Part shown: positions 11,701-23,579 of the stretch, piece by piece | Layout of the letters: every line of letters begins with the position of its first letter | Position numbering within the stretch: the stretch's first letter is position 1 | Assembly: GCA_023935145.1 (NCBI GenBank) | Contig: CM043698.1 | Coordinates: forward strand, 64,626,001 to 64,690,000 | DNA length: 64,000 nt | Direction: 5' to 3' | From: Bretschneidera sinensis | Lineage: Eukaryota; Streptophyta; Magnoliopsida; Brassicales; Akaniaceae | Translations under genes and position numbers: made by a program | The notes under the pieces: generated by a model | Told to the model about the DNA's origin: nothing | Databases searched by the model: none | The model's input: only the letters and a program-made list of their open reading frames with translations

Positions 11701-13818
11701 ATTCAAACCCAAATAACAACAAACTCATAACAGTTGGGGGAACTAGACCCAAGACAACAGATAGGTAATCACGTTGGTACCACCTAACAACAATGGATCA
11801 ACACGATCCATTAACAAGTTTTGTTTGTCCCTCAACTTAGGGGTCAACAAGACAAGACAATAATACAAACTGGAACGAGTTGCTTTACATGGGTTGAATC
11901 AATGAAACGGGTTGGATTGGGTCGTATTAAACAAACATCGGTGAAATCTTACTTGGATCCGGGTCGGGTCAACACAAACAAAACCCAAAAACTTTCTTTT
12001 CTTCTTCACGCAACATCCCCACACTTTTTTTTAATGCTTCCATTGCTCCAACATCATCATTACATTACTTATACTTTTTCCTTATATTTTTCTTTTCCTT
12101 CTTCCATAACTCTTTTTTTCCCTTTTTTTTTCTCTCTTCTCCACCTGCATCAACAATGAACCACAAACATAAAAGGAACCAGGTCAACAAAACTAGGCCA
12201 GATGGTTGACGGATCCAGTTTGGGTCAACTTCACTAACTTAACTCGTGACCCTTATCCTCTTCACCAAAATCATGTTGCAACACCAAACAAAAACAAAGA
12301 CTACTACTTCAATGAACCAGGGACTGCATCAGAGGGATGCAATCAGATCTTGGCGATCGGAGCATGGCGACGACCTTGCGACGAATTGGACTGGATGAGA
12401 TCGCGCTGAACAAGGTCACGTGACAGGATCATGTCGAGAAAGGAGTCGCGATCTTGTCGCATCTCGCAGAAAACGATGCAGGAACGTCGCAAGATTCAAG
12501 AAGGCAAAGATGTAGGCAAAACAACAAACAAGAGCAGGGAAAAAGACAATGGATTGTAGCGCCGCCGAAAAACGACGACACGAACGACGATGGCTGGAGA
12601 AGAACAAAGGGTTGTTAAAAATGACAGACTTGCTGGAGACGATGACAGGAAAAGATAACAGATTCTAAAACTAGTTTTTTTTTTAAAGGAGGGTTTACTC
12701 AAATACCACCAGGGTCCCAAACAATGGGCTCTGATGCCATGTTAACGCTTGTGTTTAGTATTTAGACAAAGATTAGGGTTGAGAGAGAGAGAGAGAAAAT
12801 AGAGAGACAATAATTAGTAAACTGGTTATTAATATTATGAAATTACAACAATGCCCTTAAACCTAATAGTCTTAATACTCTTAACAAATGATATCAAAAT
12901 ATCCCTAAATATTTAAGATTATAAATATGATGCACTAATATTGTTAGTCTCTAGTCATTCCTAGAGCAAGTGCATGACAAAATTGTTAAGGTTAAATAAA
13001 GAAACTCTCATTTGTTTGTGTCTCCTTGATTAATGACGTGATCTCTTAAGATGTGCCGTTAATCCGCAATGTGTATGATTGGGAGGTTGAGATGTTTGAA
13101 AGCTTTTTAGAGACGTTATATAGTTCTAGGATGGATGTGGCTAGATGGAGGATTTGCAGGTTTTGAAGTGAAATCTTTTTATAAGATTCTTGTTGATAGG
13201 TTTTCCTTGGAAGGTTCACCTAACTTCCCTTGGAAAGCAATTTGGTGTCCTCGTACCCCTAATAAAGTAAGGTTTTTTTTGGTGAGAAGCCTCTTGGGAG
13301 AAGATTCTCATTACTCACAATTTACAAGAAAGGGGTAAATGCTTGTTAATAGGTGTTACATTTGCTAATGTTGCGTCAGGTCCGTGTTTCATCTTTTGTT
13401 GGAATGTTCGTTGGATAGATCTTTTAGATTTTGTGAAGCTTTTATCTTTTAAATAGACTTTGTCTTGGGGTTGCACCCTCTTGGTGCTTTTAATACAATT
13501 TACTTATAAAAAATATATATTCTAATTTTTTATTCTGTTTTTATTAATATGCTTCACAAATTAACTTGCTTTTTGCAGTATTATTTATTGATTAATCAAT
13601 TAGTTTATATGTAGTTTGTTGGATATTTCCACAATTTCTTTCAATATTAATTGGGGAATGCATTTCTTGTTACATGATCTGACTAAAGTTGTGAATTTAG
13701 TAGGAATACTTACCATGTCATTCTGTTGTAGGGGGAGCATGCTTTACCACAGCAGTATAGTCATTTATTTAAGGATGGCAAGTTTGAAACAACTCCAGTC
13801 TCCCACTCTGGAGGGTGA
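5713..13818 (+). CDS. CAP1: Cyclase-associated protein (actin monomer recycling)
   Basis: Ten exons join in phase to encode 471 aa: 5713-5988, 6890-7058, 7165-7229, 7668-7971, 8051-8198, 8295-8404, 8543-8598, 8697-8753, 9004-9147, 13732-13818. All introns are GT-AG. The start MEENLIKRLETAVARLEAI is the conserved CAP N-terminus (oligomerisation and cofilin-actin binding). A proline-rich stretch lies at residues 219-237, a WH2-like LRKVT at about 273-277, and the beta-helical CARP domain runs from about 322 to the end (WVVENQIG ... SHSGG). Plant CAP works with ADF/cofilin to recharge G-actin with ATP in the cytosol. The length is close to that of Arabidopsis CAP1 (about 476 aa). The last intron (9148-13731) is swollen by repeats. 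The assignment is very secure; splice sites are my reading of the sequence. Confidence 0.95.
10561..11100. repeat. Two-copy tandem repeat, 270-bp unit, in CAP1 intron 9
   Basis: Copy 1 (10561-10830) and copy 2 (10831-11100) both start ATAGGAAATTTACACTTTTG and differ by only a few bases and small indels by eye. The unit has no convincing coding potential. It was probably duplicated recently. Confidence 0.92.
11453..12886 (-). mobile_element. Small non-autonomous LTR retrotransposon (TRIM-like) in CAP1 intron 9
   Basis: Two related terminal repeats in direct orientation begin TGTTAACGCTTGTGTTTAG at 11453 and 12740. The second ends TTAACA at 12886. On the minus strand the LTR end is followed at once by TGGCATCAGAGCCC (plus strand 12726-12739), a primer-binding site for initiator tRNA-Met. 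At the other end a purine tract, AACTTGAGGAGGA in the minus sense, precedes the second LTR. The flanks AATGG (11448-11452) and AATGA (12887-12891) look like a 5-bp target-site duplication with one change. LTR1 is about 182 bp and LTR2 is 147 bp, because LTR2 lacks an internal block. The roughly 1.1-kb interior has no recognisable gag or pol. It lies antisense to CAP1. Confidence 0.78.
13040..13515 (+). mobile_element. 5'-truncated LINE fragment (zf-RVT domain and 3' end) in CAP1 intron 9
   Basis: The reading includes GFEVKSFYKILVD and FPWKAIWCPRTPNKVRFF, followed by NRCYIC and a CxxxC/H pattern typical of the zf-RVT domain at the C-terminus of plant LINE ORF2. The run GGTTGCACCCTCTTGGTGCT followed by TTTAATACAATTTACTTATAAAAAA resembles a LINE 3' end. 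Stops and frameshifts are present. It lies in sense with CAP1 and ends about 215 bp before the last exon. Confidence 0.7.
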
Positions 13819-15690
13819 TGGAGGCTTTTTCAAATGCCAATTTAGATTCCTGCTTCTTTTAGTTCATTTATTTCCACAGCGGAGGGATGGCTTCGATTTT
13901 TCCTTATACTCCTTCCCTTGATTCAAATTCTGTCAATATATAACTGTGATGCACTCATCATATCTGTTGGTTGTGCCCCTGTTTATTCTTTTTGTTTATT
14001 GAACTGCATTTTGCAATGTTGTTTCTAAATGAGTGGTCTTGTTGTGAGGTTTTTGCCCAACTTTGGTTTTGTTGTAATGGGAACTAATGATTCTGTAACG
14101 ATTTGCGGCGTTAAAGCTTCTAAATATATTATATTTTTTAATCCCTTCTGCTTATTTTGTGAATAGAGGCAATACAGTACGAAGGTGAACTTGTTATAAT
14201 TCTGGAAATTTGGCTGTTTCTTGTGTACACCAAATATGGCATTTGATATATAGATACATTAACTTTATTAAAGGGTGGTATCAAGAGGCCAAAATAAAGA
14301 AAAAACAATGAAAACAATTGTCAAAGTTAATATACCAAATGAATACAACAATTTCCTTTGCTTTTCCGTTTTATCTTTTGGTTCTGGGGAAGGTGAGGTG
14401 CTAGACAAAGACAAGGTATCATATTTGGTTCGCGGGACGGAGTGGTTTGTTTTATCTTTCATATTTAGGCTTGGTTTGATTACGTTTGTTTTTTTCCAAC
14501 GTTTTTTAATTGATGATGTTTTTAAGTCGATTTTTGTCTTAATTGATATATATTTTTTTATTATGAAAGTACTGTCAATTGATTTAGTGTTCCAATAAAT
14601 TAGTGTTTAAAGTGTTATTTATAACTTGTACGCGTAGTTATACACATAGTGCATCATAGGTGTGGTCTGCATGGATCATGGGCATGAATTAATTATATTT
14701 GGTAAAATAAAATACAATTACATATCTCTTGTTTGATATTAATTACTAGTTCATCTTATACTTGGGCGATATATTTTTAAAAGTTTTAATAAACGTTGCA
14801 ATTTCATCAAAAATTGGTAACAAGAAGAGTAAAAGGGCATTATGTTACTTGGCTGGCATGTTGATGTTAATTACTCAATTAATCACGGTGTTGAAATTGT
14901 CAAAGATTTCTTGCTAAAATAAATGAGGTGATGGAATGGTCGTTCTCATAAGTGAATGATTTCTTTATTCAATGTGAGAGAGAAACGTATGAGAAGGGCT
15001 CTATCCTATTATAAAGTAAATAATGGAAACGTGTGACACGTTTTAGAGGTAACTTTTTGAAAGCGTTGAGACCTAAAAGTCTCCTTTTCATACGTAAGTA
15101 GTAGTAGCGTGGTATGGCCTACATTTGCCAAAGGGACTTGCCTTTGTCATGTCGTGGAAATGTGGAGTTCTGACCCAGTACTAGCTAGGCAGCGACGAGA
15201 GTGCATATGTCGTCTTTTCCTTATTTTTTTTTATTTTAACTCTGGCATGATAATTTTCAAAATTTTCCTTTCCATACGTAAGTTTACACAAATGTCAGAT
15301 TGAGAAGAGCTAAAATTCGGATAAATTTTTTTTATTGATTTGAGTTTAAATTATTATGATTAAATTGATTAAAAATTTTATCAATAATATTAAAACGTTT
15401 CATTCATAATATCAATATAAATATAAAATATAAAATTTAATATTAATAATAAAATATTTAAAATTCCCAGTTAAGTTTTCTAATCATCTAAACTTAATCA
15501 GCCAAAATGTCCTTAACCAACGAGCCAGCAACGAAGAAACGTGGAAAGAGCAGCGGGTCCTCCACGAGAACACCACCAACCAGCCAAAGGAGTTCAATTT
15601 TCACTCCAAATCTTTTACCGTTATTTTCCAGTTCCCTTCTCACTCGCTTCCTTTCTACTACTACTGTTGCTATTTCTTTTGTCTCATTCT
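13819..15690. other. CAP1 3' UTR and intergenic spacer
   Basis: The CAP1 3' UTR probably covers the first 150-300 bases. The rest is AT-rich and has no gene that I can support. An imperfect inverted pair (about 14985-14998 and 15083-15095, ACGTATGAGAAGG with CCTTTTCATACGT) may be a small hairpin or MITE relic. A very AT-rich block lies at 15300-15480. The reading frame at 14275-14598 has no recognisable domain and looks like chance. Confidence 0.4.
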
Positions 15691-15692
15691 CC

Positions 15693-15702
15693 TTATAAAT
15701 AT
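15693..15702 (+). promoter_or_regulatory. Candidate TATA box of the GH17 gene
   Basis: TTATAAATAT lies about 55-65 bp upstream of the start codon at 15757. Initiation 25-35 bp downstream would give a short leader of about 25-35 nt. This was recognised by consensus and position only. Confidence 0.45.
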
Positions 15703-15756
15703 GATCTCTTTCAAGATGAATCACAACAATTCACACTCTTTTTTCAGATTCTTCTT

Positions 15757-18700
15757 ATGGGTTCTCTCTCTCCCTTCTTCCTCTTCCTCTCTCTTCTCCT
15801 CCAAGTTCTTCACTTCTCAAGTAAGTCCAATTATCCACTTCCTTTTTACACTTCTTCTGCAAACAATCTCATTCGCACTGAAATCGATGTCGTTTCTCGT
15901 TCTTATAGAACACTCGAGACGACGTCACTTTCAGTTGCCGCGCGCGCTTAATTCTAACAGCTCAAAGTCTGATCCAAGCTGGTTAATTATAATATTCGGA
16001 GTCAAATAATTAACGATTTTTCTATTTTTTTTTCTTCTTTCGTTTATATTTTTACAGGTTCGGAGTCCTTTATTGGAGTTAACTACGGCCAGCTGGCTGA
16101 TAATCTGCCACCGCCATCGGCGACCGCGAAGCTTATGCAGTCGACCTCCATTGAGAAGGTGAGGCTCTATGGCGTCGATCCGGAGATCATCAAAGCATTG
16201 GCCAATACCGGAATCGGCATCGTCATCGGCGCTGCCAACAGCGACATTCCCGCTCTCGCTTCTGATCCCAACTCCGCGACTCAGTGGGTCAATTCAAACG
16301 TGTTGCCTTATTACCCCGCTAGCAAGATCATTCTCATCACGGTTGGCAATGAGGTGATTAACTGTTAGCAAAATTGAATTACTGTTATGTACTTCATAGT
16401 ATTAATGTATTATTTTCTTCTTTTTAAAGGCATCCAATAGAATTGAAACTAAAATTTCTTATTCTTAATTAATTAATGAAGATTAAGTGAAAGTTTTAAT
16501 ATACTAACCGACACGAATGGCAGTGATTTAATTGAGTGAGAATTTGAAGCAGAAGGAAAGAATTTCGATGCTCCTATGGGGTAAGAGAAAGCTTTGAAGG
16601 AGTTCTGTTTTTTTATTTAAATCAAATAATTATAAAACTAGCACAAATAATGAGGATTCATTGATTTGATTGTGCACAATAAAATTTTAAAAAGAATTTC
16701 ACTGAAAGTGAGAGTTTCTATATAAAAACTACAAACAATTTTTTATTATTTGAATTCAGTATCTGGGTAATGGATTTTTAATTGTATAGTGGACTAAAAT
16801 GAGTTTTTTCTTGACAGGTAATGACCACAAATGACGAGAATCTGATCAACCAGCTCCTCCCAGCAATGCAAAATGTCCAAAACGCCCTTAACGCGGCCTC
16901 GCTCGGCGGCAAAATCAAGGTCTCAACGGTCCACTCAATGGCCGTGTTGTTACAGTCCGACCCGCCATCTTCCGGGTCGTTCATCCCGAGTTACCAAAAT
17001 GCACTGAAGGGGTTGTTGCAGTTCCAGAAGGACACTGGCTCTCCTTTCGCCATCAACCCGTACCCGTACTTCGCCTACCAGAGCGACTCGAGACCAGAAA
17101 CGCTAGCGTTTTGCCTTTTTCAACCCAACGCGGGACGAGTCGACTCGGGGACTGGGATCAAGTACATGAACATGTTTGATGCTCAGGTGAGTTGACAAAC
17201 TTAGCTTAAATTAAATGCTTTTTATGGGCTGGGCTGGCTTTTTGGTGTGGCTTAGGCCCATTTAAGCGGTTGACGTTCGGGTCAACAGTAAACAGACAAG
17301 AGTATGAAACAAACTTAGAACATACGTTAATGTATTTTTTTTTTTTTTGGATAAATAACATACGTTAATGTTGGCTAACGAGTCCACGACATTGGCGTAG
17401 GACTTTGAGGAATAAGATTTCAGTGTGGTCAAATTTTATTTTTGATATCCTTTTTGACTTACCCTGATTACAATTTTCAGCTATATTTATATATTTATTT
17501 ATTTAATCTAATTCTGAGAATTTATTTTGCTACTTTTAGGAGAAAATATGATTAACTTTGATTAATATCATGGTTTTAATTTCCATTTGGCTATAATCCA
17601 GCTTCTTTACTGTGAACTTTAATTATGAGGGTTTAGCAGTGATTTCTACGAGAAGTTTTGTGTAAGATGAGGTCCATAATGGACATCTGAAAGTGATATT
17701 CGCTATTTCTATGGTGCCTCTTGCTTCATGAAATGATTGGGGGTATTGAAAGGTACCTCTGATTTATTGTGCTTGGTGACAGGTTGGCCATTGCAATAAT
17801 TTTAGGTAAGTCCATCCAAGATTTTAATTGTTATTGGACATACATAAATCGATTGTGGAAAAAAAAGAAAGTGATTTGGTGATGATAATTTAAGTAGGGA
17901 CCTCGGGATGTGATTCTACAAGAACCTCCTGTATCTTTCAATTGCAATAGGAATGTTTACAAGTGATGAACAGATTTTTTTTTTCTCGCTTTAAGCTGCT
18001 TTAATGTTATTTGATTTAATGTTTGGATAACTGGGTGCTTAAAGTATTGCTTGTTTTAAAATAAGTCCAGCCAAACAAAGCCAAGATGCATTTACTGACA
18101 TAATTTGAATTATGATATGCAGGTTGATGCTGTAAGATCTGCTTTGAATGCAATGGGATTCAAGGATAATAAGATTGTGGTTGCTGAGACTGGGTGGCCT
18201 TCACGGGGAGACAGCAATGAGGTTGGACCCAGTGTTGAGAATGCAAAGGCCTATAATGGAAATCTGATTCAACATCTTAGATCAATGGTTGGGACCCCAC
18301 TTATGCCTGGAAAATCTGTGGATACATACATTTTTGCACTCTATGATGAGGACTTGAAATCAGGACCTGGCTCTGAACGGGCATTTGGGCTTTTCAAAAC
18401 TGACCTTTCCATGACATACGATGTTGGTCTCTCAAAGAGTAGCCTGGTGAGACAATCTTTTTCTTTGTTAAAATGTCATGACATTCTACTTTTAGGGCAA
18501 TTTTTCTGCAAAGGTTATGGCCATGGTGACAAAGCGCAACTTTTGGGGTACCTGGAAACTATTTGGAGTTATCATATTATATATGCATTGAGATACCAGG
18601 TGACTTTAAAAGACAACATTTAGAGAAATGTGGTGGGAACAACTTCCGTTCAGATGATTAAAAGAGTTCTTTTCCCTCTTTTGGTTAAATTTATTGCACA

Positions 18701-20042
18701 ACATCACATAACTTGGGCAAATTTCCAATGAAAGCTTTTGGAATTTCATGGATTGTACGTGAACCATTTTTGTAGTTATTCTTTAATTTCTACAGATGTC
18801 TTAGAAGTTATGAGCTAATGGACATTTCTTAATAAGGAAGACTAAGTTGCTTAGGGTGTGTTTGGTGGACAGGATGAGAGGAGGGTATGATGGTTTTCAT
18901 CTTCTGTGTTTGGTGGATAGGATGAAGAGGAGGATGGGATGTCTCATCTAGTCCTCATCTGGTCATAATAGGATAAAATCATCCTCCTCGGATTTATCTT
19001 TCTTCCTATCCTTCTGCTCATCTTGTCTACCAAATGCACCCTTAAACTCCATGGAAAAATTGGAGGGTTCTCTAATTGGGAAACACAATTAATTATTAAC
19101 ATATATGCTCATGCTTCTTATGGACCTTTGATGTAAATGTTGCTTATGGAGATGGGCATTGTTTATTTGCATTTGAGCTGATATTGTGTGGTAAATAACA
19201 TTTTATTTTCCTGTCTTCAGACACCGTCGACTCCATCACCAAAACCAACAGCAACAGCTTGGTGTGTGCCAAAGGCTGGTATTTCTGATGCTCAATTGCA
19301 GGCGAGTCTTGACTATGCTTGCGGCCAAGGCATTGATTGCAGTCCAATCCAACCAGGAGGCACCTGTTTTGAGCCAAACACTTTATTATCACACACGGCT
19401 TATGCCATGAATCTCTACTATCAGACTGCTGGCAAGAATCCATGGAATTGTGATTTCTCCCAAACTGCAGCTCTCACTTCCCAAAATCCTAGTAAGCTAT
19501 CTTTAACTCAAAGCTACATCTTCAATTTCTATGAAATTTTACAAACATTGAGAGTTGGCTAAATCATGGCCCCCGTGTCAATTTGATGCCTTGTGAACAT
19601 GGGTGTGCCAAGACAGTAATCAAATAGTACATAAATGAATAATTCTGAAATCATAGGTGTTCTGTTTAATCATAATGGCGATATACTTTTTGAAGTGGAC
19701 ATGGGAATAGACTTTACAGAAGACAAGAACAAAGAATGTTCTCTTTTATGGGATTGATGATGCATGAGCAGATATCTTAAAGATAAAAAGAATATTAATT
19801 TCTTACTTCAGGGTTTTAGCATCCACAAGGTGCATGATTAAAAATAAACCTTATGAAGTATAGAATTTTACTTCTTGTGGTGTATTGCTGTCTTAAGCTT
19901 TATGAAGTATAGGATTTGTTATCAATATCTCATAATCTGCCTAATCTTTCTTCCTCTGTGGCTAAATGCTACCCAATTTCTTTCTCTAAAAAATAAGTAT
20001 TTTCAACTCATCTAAATTTCTTTTTATAAGTTGTTACCTTTC

Positions 20043-20090
<48 letters not shown>

Positions 20091-20136
20091 CATTCCAGGT
20101 TACAATAGTTGCATCTACCCTGGAGGAAGCACCTGA
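15757..20136 (+). CDS. Glucan endo-1,3-beta-glucosidase, GH17 with C-terminal X8/CBM43 module
   Basis: Six exons encode 453 aa: 15757-15820, 16058-16353, 16818-17186, 18123-18446, 19221-19491, 20099-20136. Phases agree at every junction. Residues 1 to about 22 (MGSLSPFFLFLSLLL...) form a signal peptide, so the enzyme is secreted. The GH17 barrel starts at FIGVNYGQLADNLPPP. The acid/base glutamate is E120 in TVGNEV and the nucleophile is E265 in VAETGWPS. A short Pro/Ser/Thr linker (about 352-364) leads to the cysteine-rich X8/CBM43 beta-1,3-glucan-binding domain (365 to about 450: WCVPKAG, DYACGQGIDC, WNCDF). There is no hydrophobic GPI tail; the protein ends soon after CIYPGGST. It hydrolyses callose-type glucan in the wall or apoplast. 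By position it is probably the counterpart of Arabidopsis At4g34480 (recalled, not searched). Confidence 0.93.
18854..19041. mobile_element. PIF/Harbinger (Tourist-like) MITE in GH17 intron 4
   Basis: This 188-bp unit starts GGGTGTGTTTGGTGGACAGG and ends TCTTGTCTACCAAATGCACCC, an imperfect terminal inverted repeat. It is flanked on both sides by TTA (18851-18853 and 19042-19044). The TTA target duplication and GGGTGTGTTTGG-type termini are typical of Tourist-like MITEs. There is no coding capacity. Confidence 0.85.
20046..20087. repeat. (TA)n microsatellite next to the last GH17 exon
   Basis: About 20 TA units end about 10 bases before the acceptor of the final GH17 exon (20099). Length changes here would fall in the region that defines the polypyrimidine tract and branch site. 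Confidence 0.95.
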
Positions 20137-20297
20137 AAAGGCAGAGGATTTCATTCGACATTAAATAAAGAAAATGAATTATTAAATAAGAGGTTGGGTC
20201 TAGCTTGTAATTTATAGCTTTAACTGTAAAGGTTTGCTTCTCTAAATCTCTCTCTTTCTCTCTGATTTCCATTGTTTGACGAGTCTTGTAGGCAAGG

Positions 20298-20425
20298 TAA
20301 TTTCAACCCTGTGCTTCAATATCATTCAAATGGAACTGTGAAATGAATGATAAAATGTTACTAGAACAATTTAACGTAGTGCTGCTTAGTGAAGGACTGG
20401 CCAGAAGTTTGTGCCATTTGCCCAC
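20298..20425. repeat. Dispersed repeat copy A (copy B in AGB1 intron 3)
   Basis: The stretch around GCTTCAATATCATTCAAAT and GAATGATAAAATGTT is similar, with gaps, to 26198-26330. That stretch has GCTTCAATATCACATTCAAA and the same GAATGATAAAATGTT core. Both continue with an AGAAxTTTGxxxTACTTGCC-like segment. I do not recognise the family. Confidence 0.55.
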
Positions 20426-21298
20426 TTGCCCATTTGAAGTTTGTCATTAAACAAAAACTGGATAAGATAGAACTTAATCGGTGGCTCTTCAAACTTGATT
20501 TCTATCATAGGCAGATAGGAAAAATTGAAAGAAAGAAAGAGAAAGAAGAAAAGAGAAAGAGAGGATGTAAAAATAAGAGGTCCGGATTGATGTTTTTCAC
20601 TGTATTAGGTAAACATGATGAAAATGTAAGAGAATAAAAAAAATAGTTTATTTTAGTTTCTAATTAAAAGAATTGTGATTTTTACATGGTAGAATTTTTT
20701 TTTTTTTGTTGATAAAATGAGAAAAAAATTTCAATCCTCTTACATTTAGTCAAACTTATTATTGTTGCAAAATAACCATCGGTGTTTAACTTTAACTTGA
20801 ACCAGTCTTGTGCAAGAGCTTATCCTTTTGTCTTTTAAGTTTGATGTCTATTCTAATTAATTTCTTCACTCAAAATTCATTCACATTAGGTTCAACAATA
20901 ACATAGTCAAAAACAGTCAAAAACAGTTTAATCTGATTCAAATAGTTTAGCCACATCATTTGTTATGTTCACATTTTCATCAACCTCATTTAACTTGTTT
21001 TTAGTTAAATCAACCGCAACTCTATGTCCAAATAAAGTTCAATGACTCTTAACTTGAGAACTTTTATGTATGTAACATGCACATTTGAATCACTGGTTAA
21101 TGAAGCAAAATTATTTGGGTAAAAGATCTAATTGAAATGAGTACCAAATTTAAAGGATTCAATAAGGATGTTTTAAATTTCAATGATTCAGTAAAATCAC
21201 TAGACAAACTAAAAAAACTAAAAATAAAATTTTGATAGTTAAAAAACCTATAATTATAAATGGCTAAGCAAAGAAAATAGTTTAAAGGACCCAATATA

Positions 21299-21345
<47 letters not shown>
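21299..21345. repeat. Compound (TG)n(AG)n microsatellite
   Basis: A short TG run passes directly into about 19 AG units. It is intergenic. Confidence 0.95.
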
Positions 21346-21348
<3 letters not shown>

Positions 21349-22159
21349 TCCCTGAAAATTCAAAATGACCATTGAGAGGGGGCCAAGAGAATGATCAAAT
21401 CTTAAAGACAAAAAATCATATTGTTCTACACTCAAGGGGGTCTCTGAGCGCACTCTCTATAGAAAGTGGAGTATAATTTTATTTTTGTGTTACCTCAAAT
21501 CTAGTACCAAGTACTAAGAAATTTGAATCACAAATTACTAATTGAAACACTAGAGTGGATTTTCATTTCAGTTCCCAAGCCAAAAACAAGAAAGAAAACA
21601 ACACTTGGATGACTGCATCTATCACACTTTTATTTGAAACCATAATAGAGAATAGAACAACCCATGACACATTACTCTCAAGAAGCTATTGCATCAAAAA
21701 AAAAAAAACACATGTGACGATATTGTGCTACTTTTTCCTATCCAATATAACTTAATAGCGTTCGTGTAGTTGAACACGATCAATAATTCTATTAAATGGA
21801 TATATATTTTTATACATTTTGAAAATTTAAATAATAATTATTATTTAATTTTTTAAATAATTACAATTAAAGCTTTCATAATATTTTATGAGATAATTGA
21901 AAGAAGTGTCTAACAGTAATTATTCTTTGATTAAACTTAAAATGATTCTATTTTAAAAAAATATATTTATAATTTTTTTTAAAAGAAAGAAAAAGCCAAA
22001 TAACATTACAAACGAGAGTTAACAAGTTTAGAAGACAAACATATCTCTTCTACCAGAGTTCAAAACTGTAAACATAAGCCATTTTTGAGAAATTTTTTAA
22101 ATAAATTTAAATCAACTTAATTTTTTTTTTATATAAATTAATTTAAAAAACCTTTCCAA

Positions 22160-22535
22160 ATGGCGCCATAAAGGATGGCGGGGAATCAAAACAAATCAAC
22201 CCGAAAACAGAGTTCCTGCCCTTTTAGCTGATAAATCCACCGCTTGGTTTGCTTCCCGAAACACATGCGAGAGCTTGTACTTTTGGAATTGGCCATAAGA
22301 ACCCTGCAATTATTGATTAAAGTGTGAAGTGGGTGTCAGTCATTGATGTTGCTATTAATTAACTGAACCACACATTTAGCATTCTACTCAATCTCTATAA
22401 ACTGAATTTGTAACTCAATGGCGATAGAAAGGCCATCTCTTAGAGCCCAAACCTCTGCAAGCACAATGTTTCTTGAGAAACCCTTAACCCAACCGCCCTT
22501 ATCATCCCGAGTAAGAGCACTCCCACTACAAAGAG
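22160..22535 (-). mobile_element. LINE RNase H-domain fragment
   Basis: On the minus strand the translation reads AEVWALRDGLSIAIELQIQ, then NAKCVVQLINSN, then a HTLINNCR-like block. This is the RVT_3/RNase H pattern (ALRDGL, DAK..V, LI.DCR) of plant LINE ORF2 C-termini. At least one stop breaks it, and no other domain of the element is nearby, so it is an isolated fragment. Confidence 0.7.
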
Positions 22536-23308
22536 TTCGATTACCTAGATCGCGAGATCAAGCAATGTTCGAAATTCACATGTTTTATATAGGGTATCAC
22601 ATGCTAGGAAAAAAAAAATATATATTCTCTGTGTTTTTATCAAGACCAAGTTTTTTTTTTCATTACAATAATTTTCATTTAAAAATTAAAATAAAAATTA
22701 AATTGATTTTTTTTTTAATATCAAGTTTTTTTTTATTACGATCACTTTTATTTTATAATTGAAATAAAAATTAAATTAATGATGAGATTAAATGTTACAT
22801 TGATAAATTTAAATTTAAATATTTTATATTTAATAATATAATATTTAATTTCACTATAAACTTGATTATATTTTATTTTTAAACTAAAAAAATCGAGATA
22901 TTTACTTTTTAAGTCGAGTAACCTTGCCCCAATTAACTAAATATATTTCCTTTTCTCATCTGTGATCCCAACAGAAAATTTCATATTCAGACGATCAAGC
23001 TCAAGAGAAATAAAAGAAAAAAGCAAGTATAGCGAGATTCAAAACTCAGGCAAAATATAATTATCCAAAATGAAAAGTACATATATAGTGAGATTAATCG
23101 GATCAAAATCGAGAGAAAATATTTATAAAAATGTCAGGTGGACCTACTTGCCACGGTGTCCAGCACACAAGACATCTTAGTAGTGCAACACGTGGGGCAG
23201 GTGGACCCGGTGGCGCCTGTCAAATCTGTCTGACTTTATTTTACTCAAAAATTTAGATTAACTAAAAATTTTATTAGTAGATTTTAAGAGTTTTATTTAT
23301 AATATTAA

Positions 23309-23316
23309 TATAAATA
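23309..23316 (+). promoter_or_regulatory. Candidate TATA box of AGB1
   Basis: TATAAATA sits about 308 bp before the AGB1 start codon. It is followed by CT-rich leader-like sequence (23355-23380) and an ATCACC repeat (about 23408-23430). It lies in an AT-rich stretch, so a chance match is possible. Confidence 0.4.
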
Positions 23317-23579
23317 CGAGACTTAACGACCTAAAAATCCTCCACCAGTTGCCATTACTTGCTCTCTCTCTCTCTCCCCCGAGACTTGATCAGAGTTAGT
23401 AACAGAGATCACCATCACCATCACCATCACGCATCCTTTTTAATTCTCTCTTCGTCTCCCTCTTTCACTCCTTTCCGTCTCTCAATTCTTCAAAGTAGCC
23501 CCAATTACTTAACCTAAATTCCATAACTAGAGAAACACTAGAGCTCAAAACCAAACCTTAAAAACAGACAAAAAAGAAA

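Larger units (their letters stand above)
20137..23340. other. Intergenic region between GH17 and AGB1
   Basis: The GH17 3' UTR probably occupies the first part. The rest is AT-rich non-coding DNA with microsatellites, a copy of a dispersed repeat (20298-20425) and one LINE fragment (22160-22535). In Arabidopsis, a SKP1-like gene (At4g34470, from memory) sits between the counterparts of these two genes. I see no SKP1-like reading here. Confidence 0.5.

Noticed and set aside
12206..12720. Protein-coding gene inside the TRIM-like element
   Set aside because: Short overlapping frames on both strands show no gag, pol or host-gene similarity that I can recognise.
11453..12886. Retrozyme (small LTR element with hammerhead ribozymes)
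   Set aside because: Size and priming site would fit, but I found no CTGATGA...GAAA hammerhead core on either strand of the LTRs.
14275..14598. Open frame of 107 codons on the plus strand after CAP1
   Set aside because: No recognisable domain, an overlapping frame on the other strand is equally open, and no supporting splice or promoter context.
21097..21453. 118-codon minus-strand frame over the (AG)n repeat
   Set aside because: Its SLSLSL/THTH stretch is simply the translated microsatellite.
20137..23340. SKP1-like gene expected from Arabidopsis synteny
   Set aside because: I looked for SKP1-type reading between GH17 and AGB1 and saw none; only repeats and AT-rich spacer.
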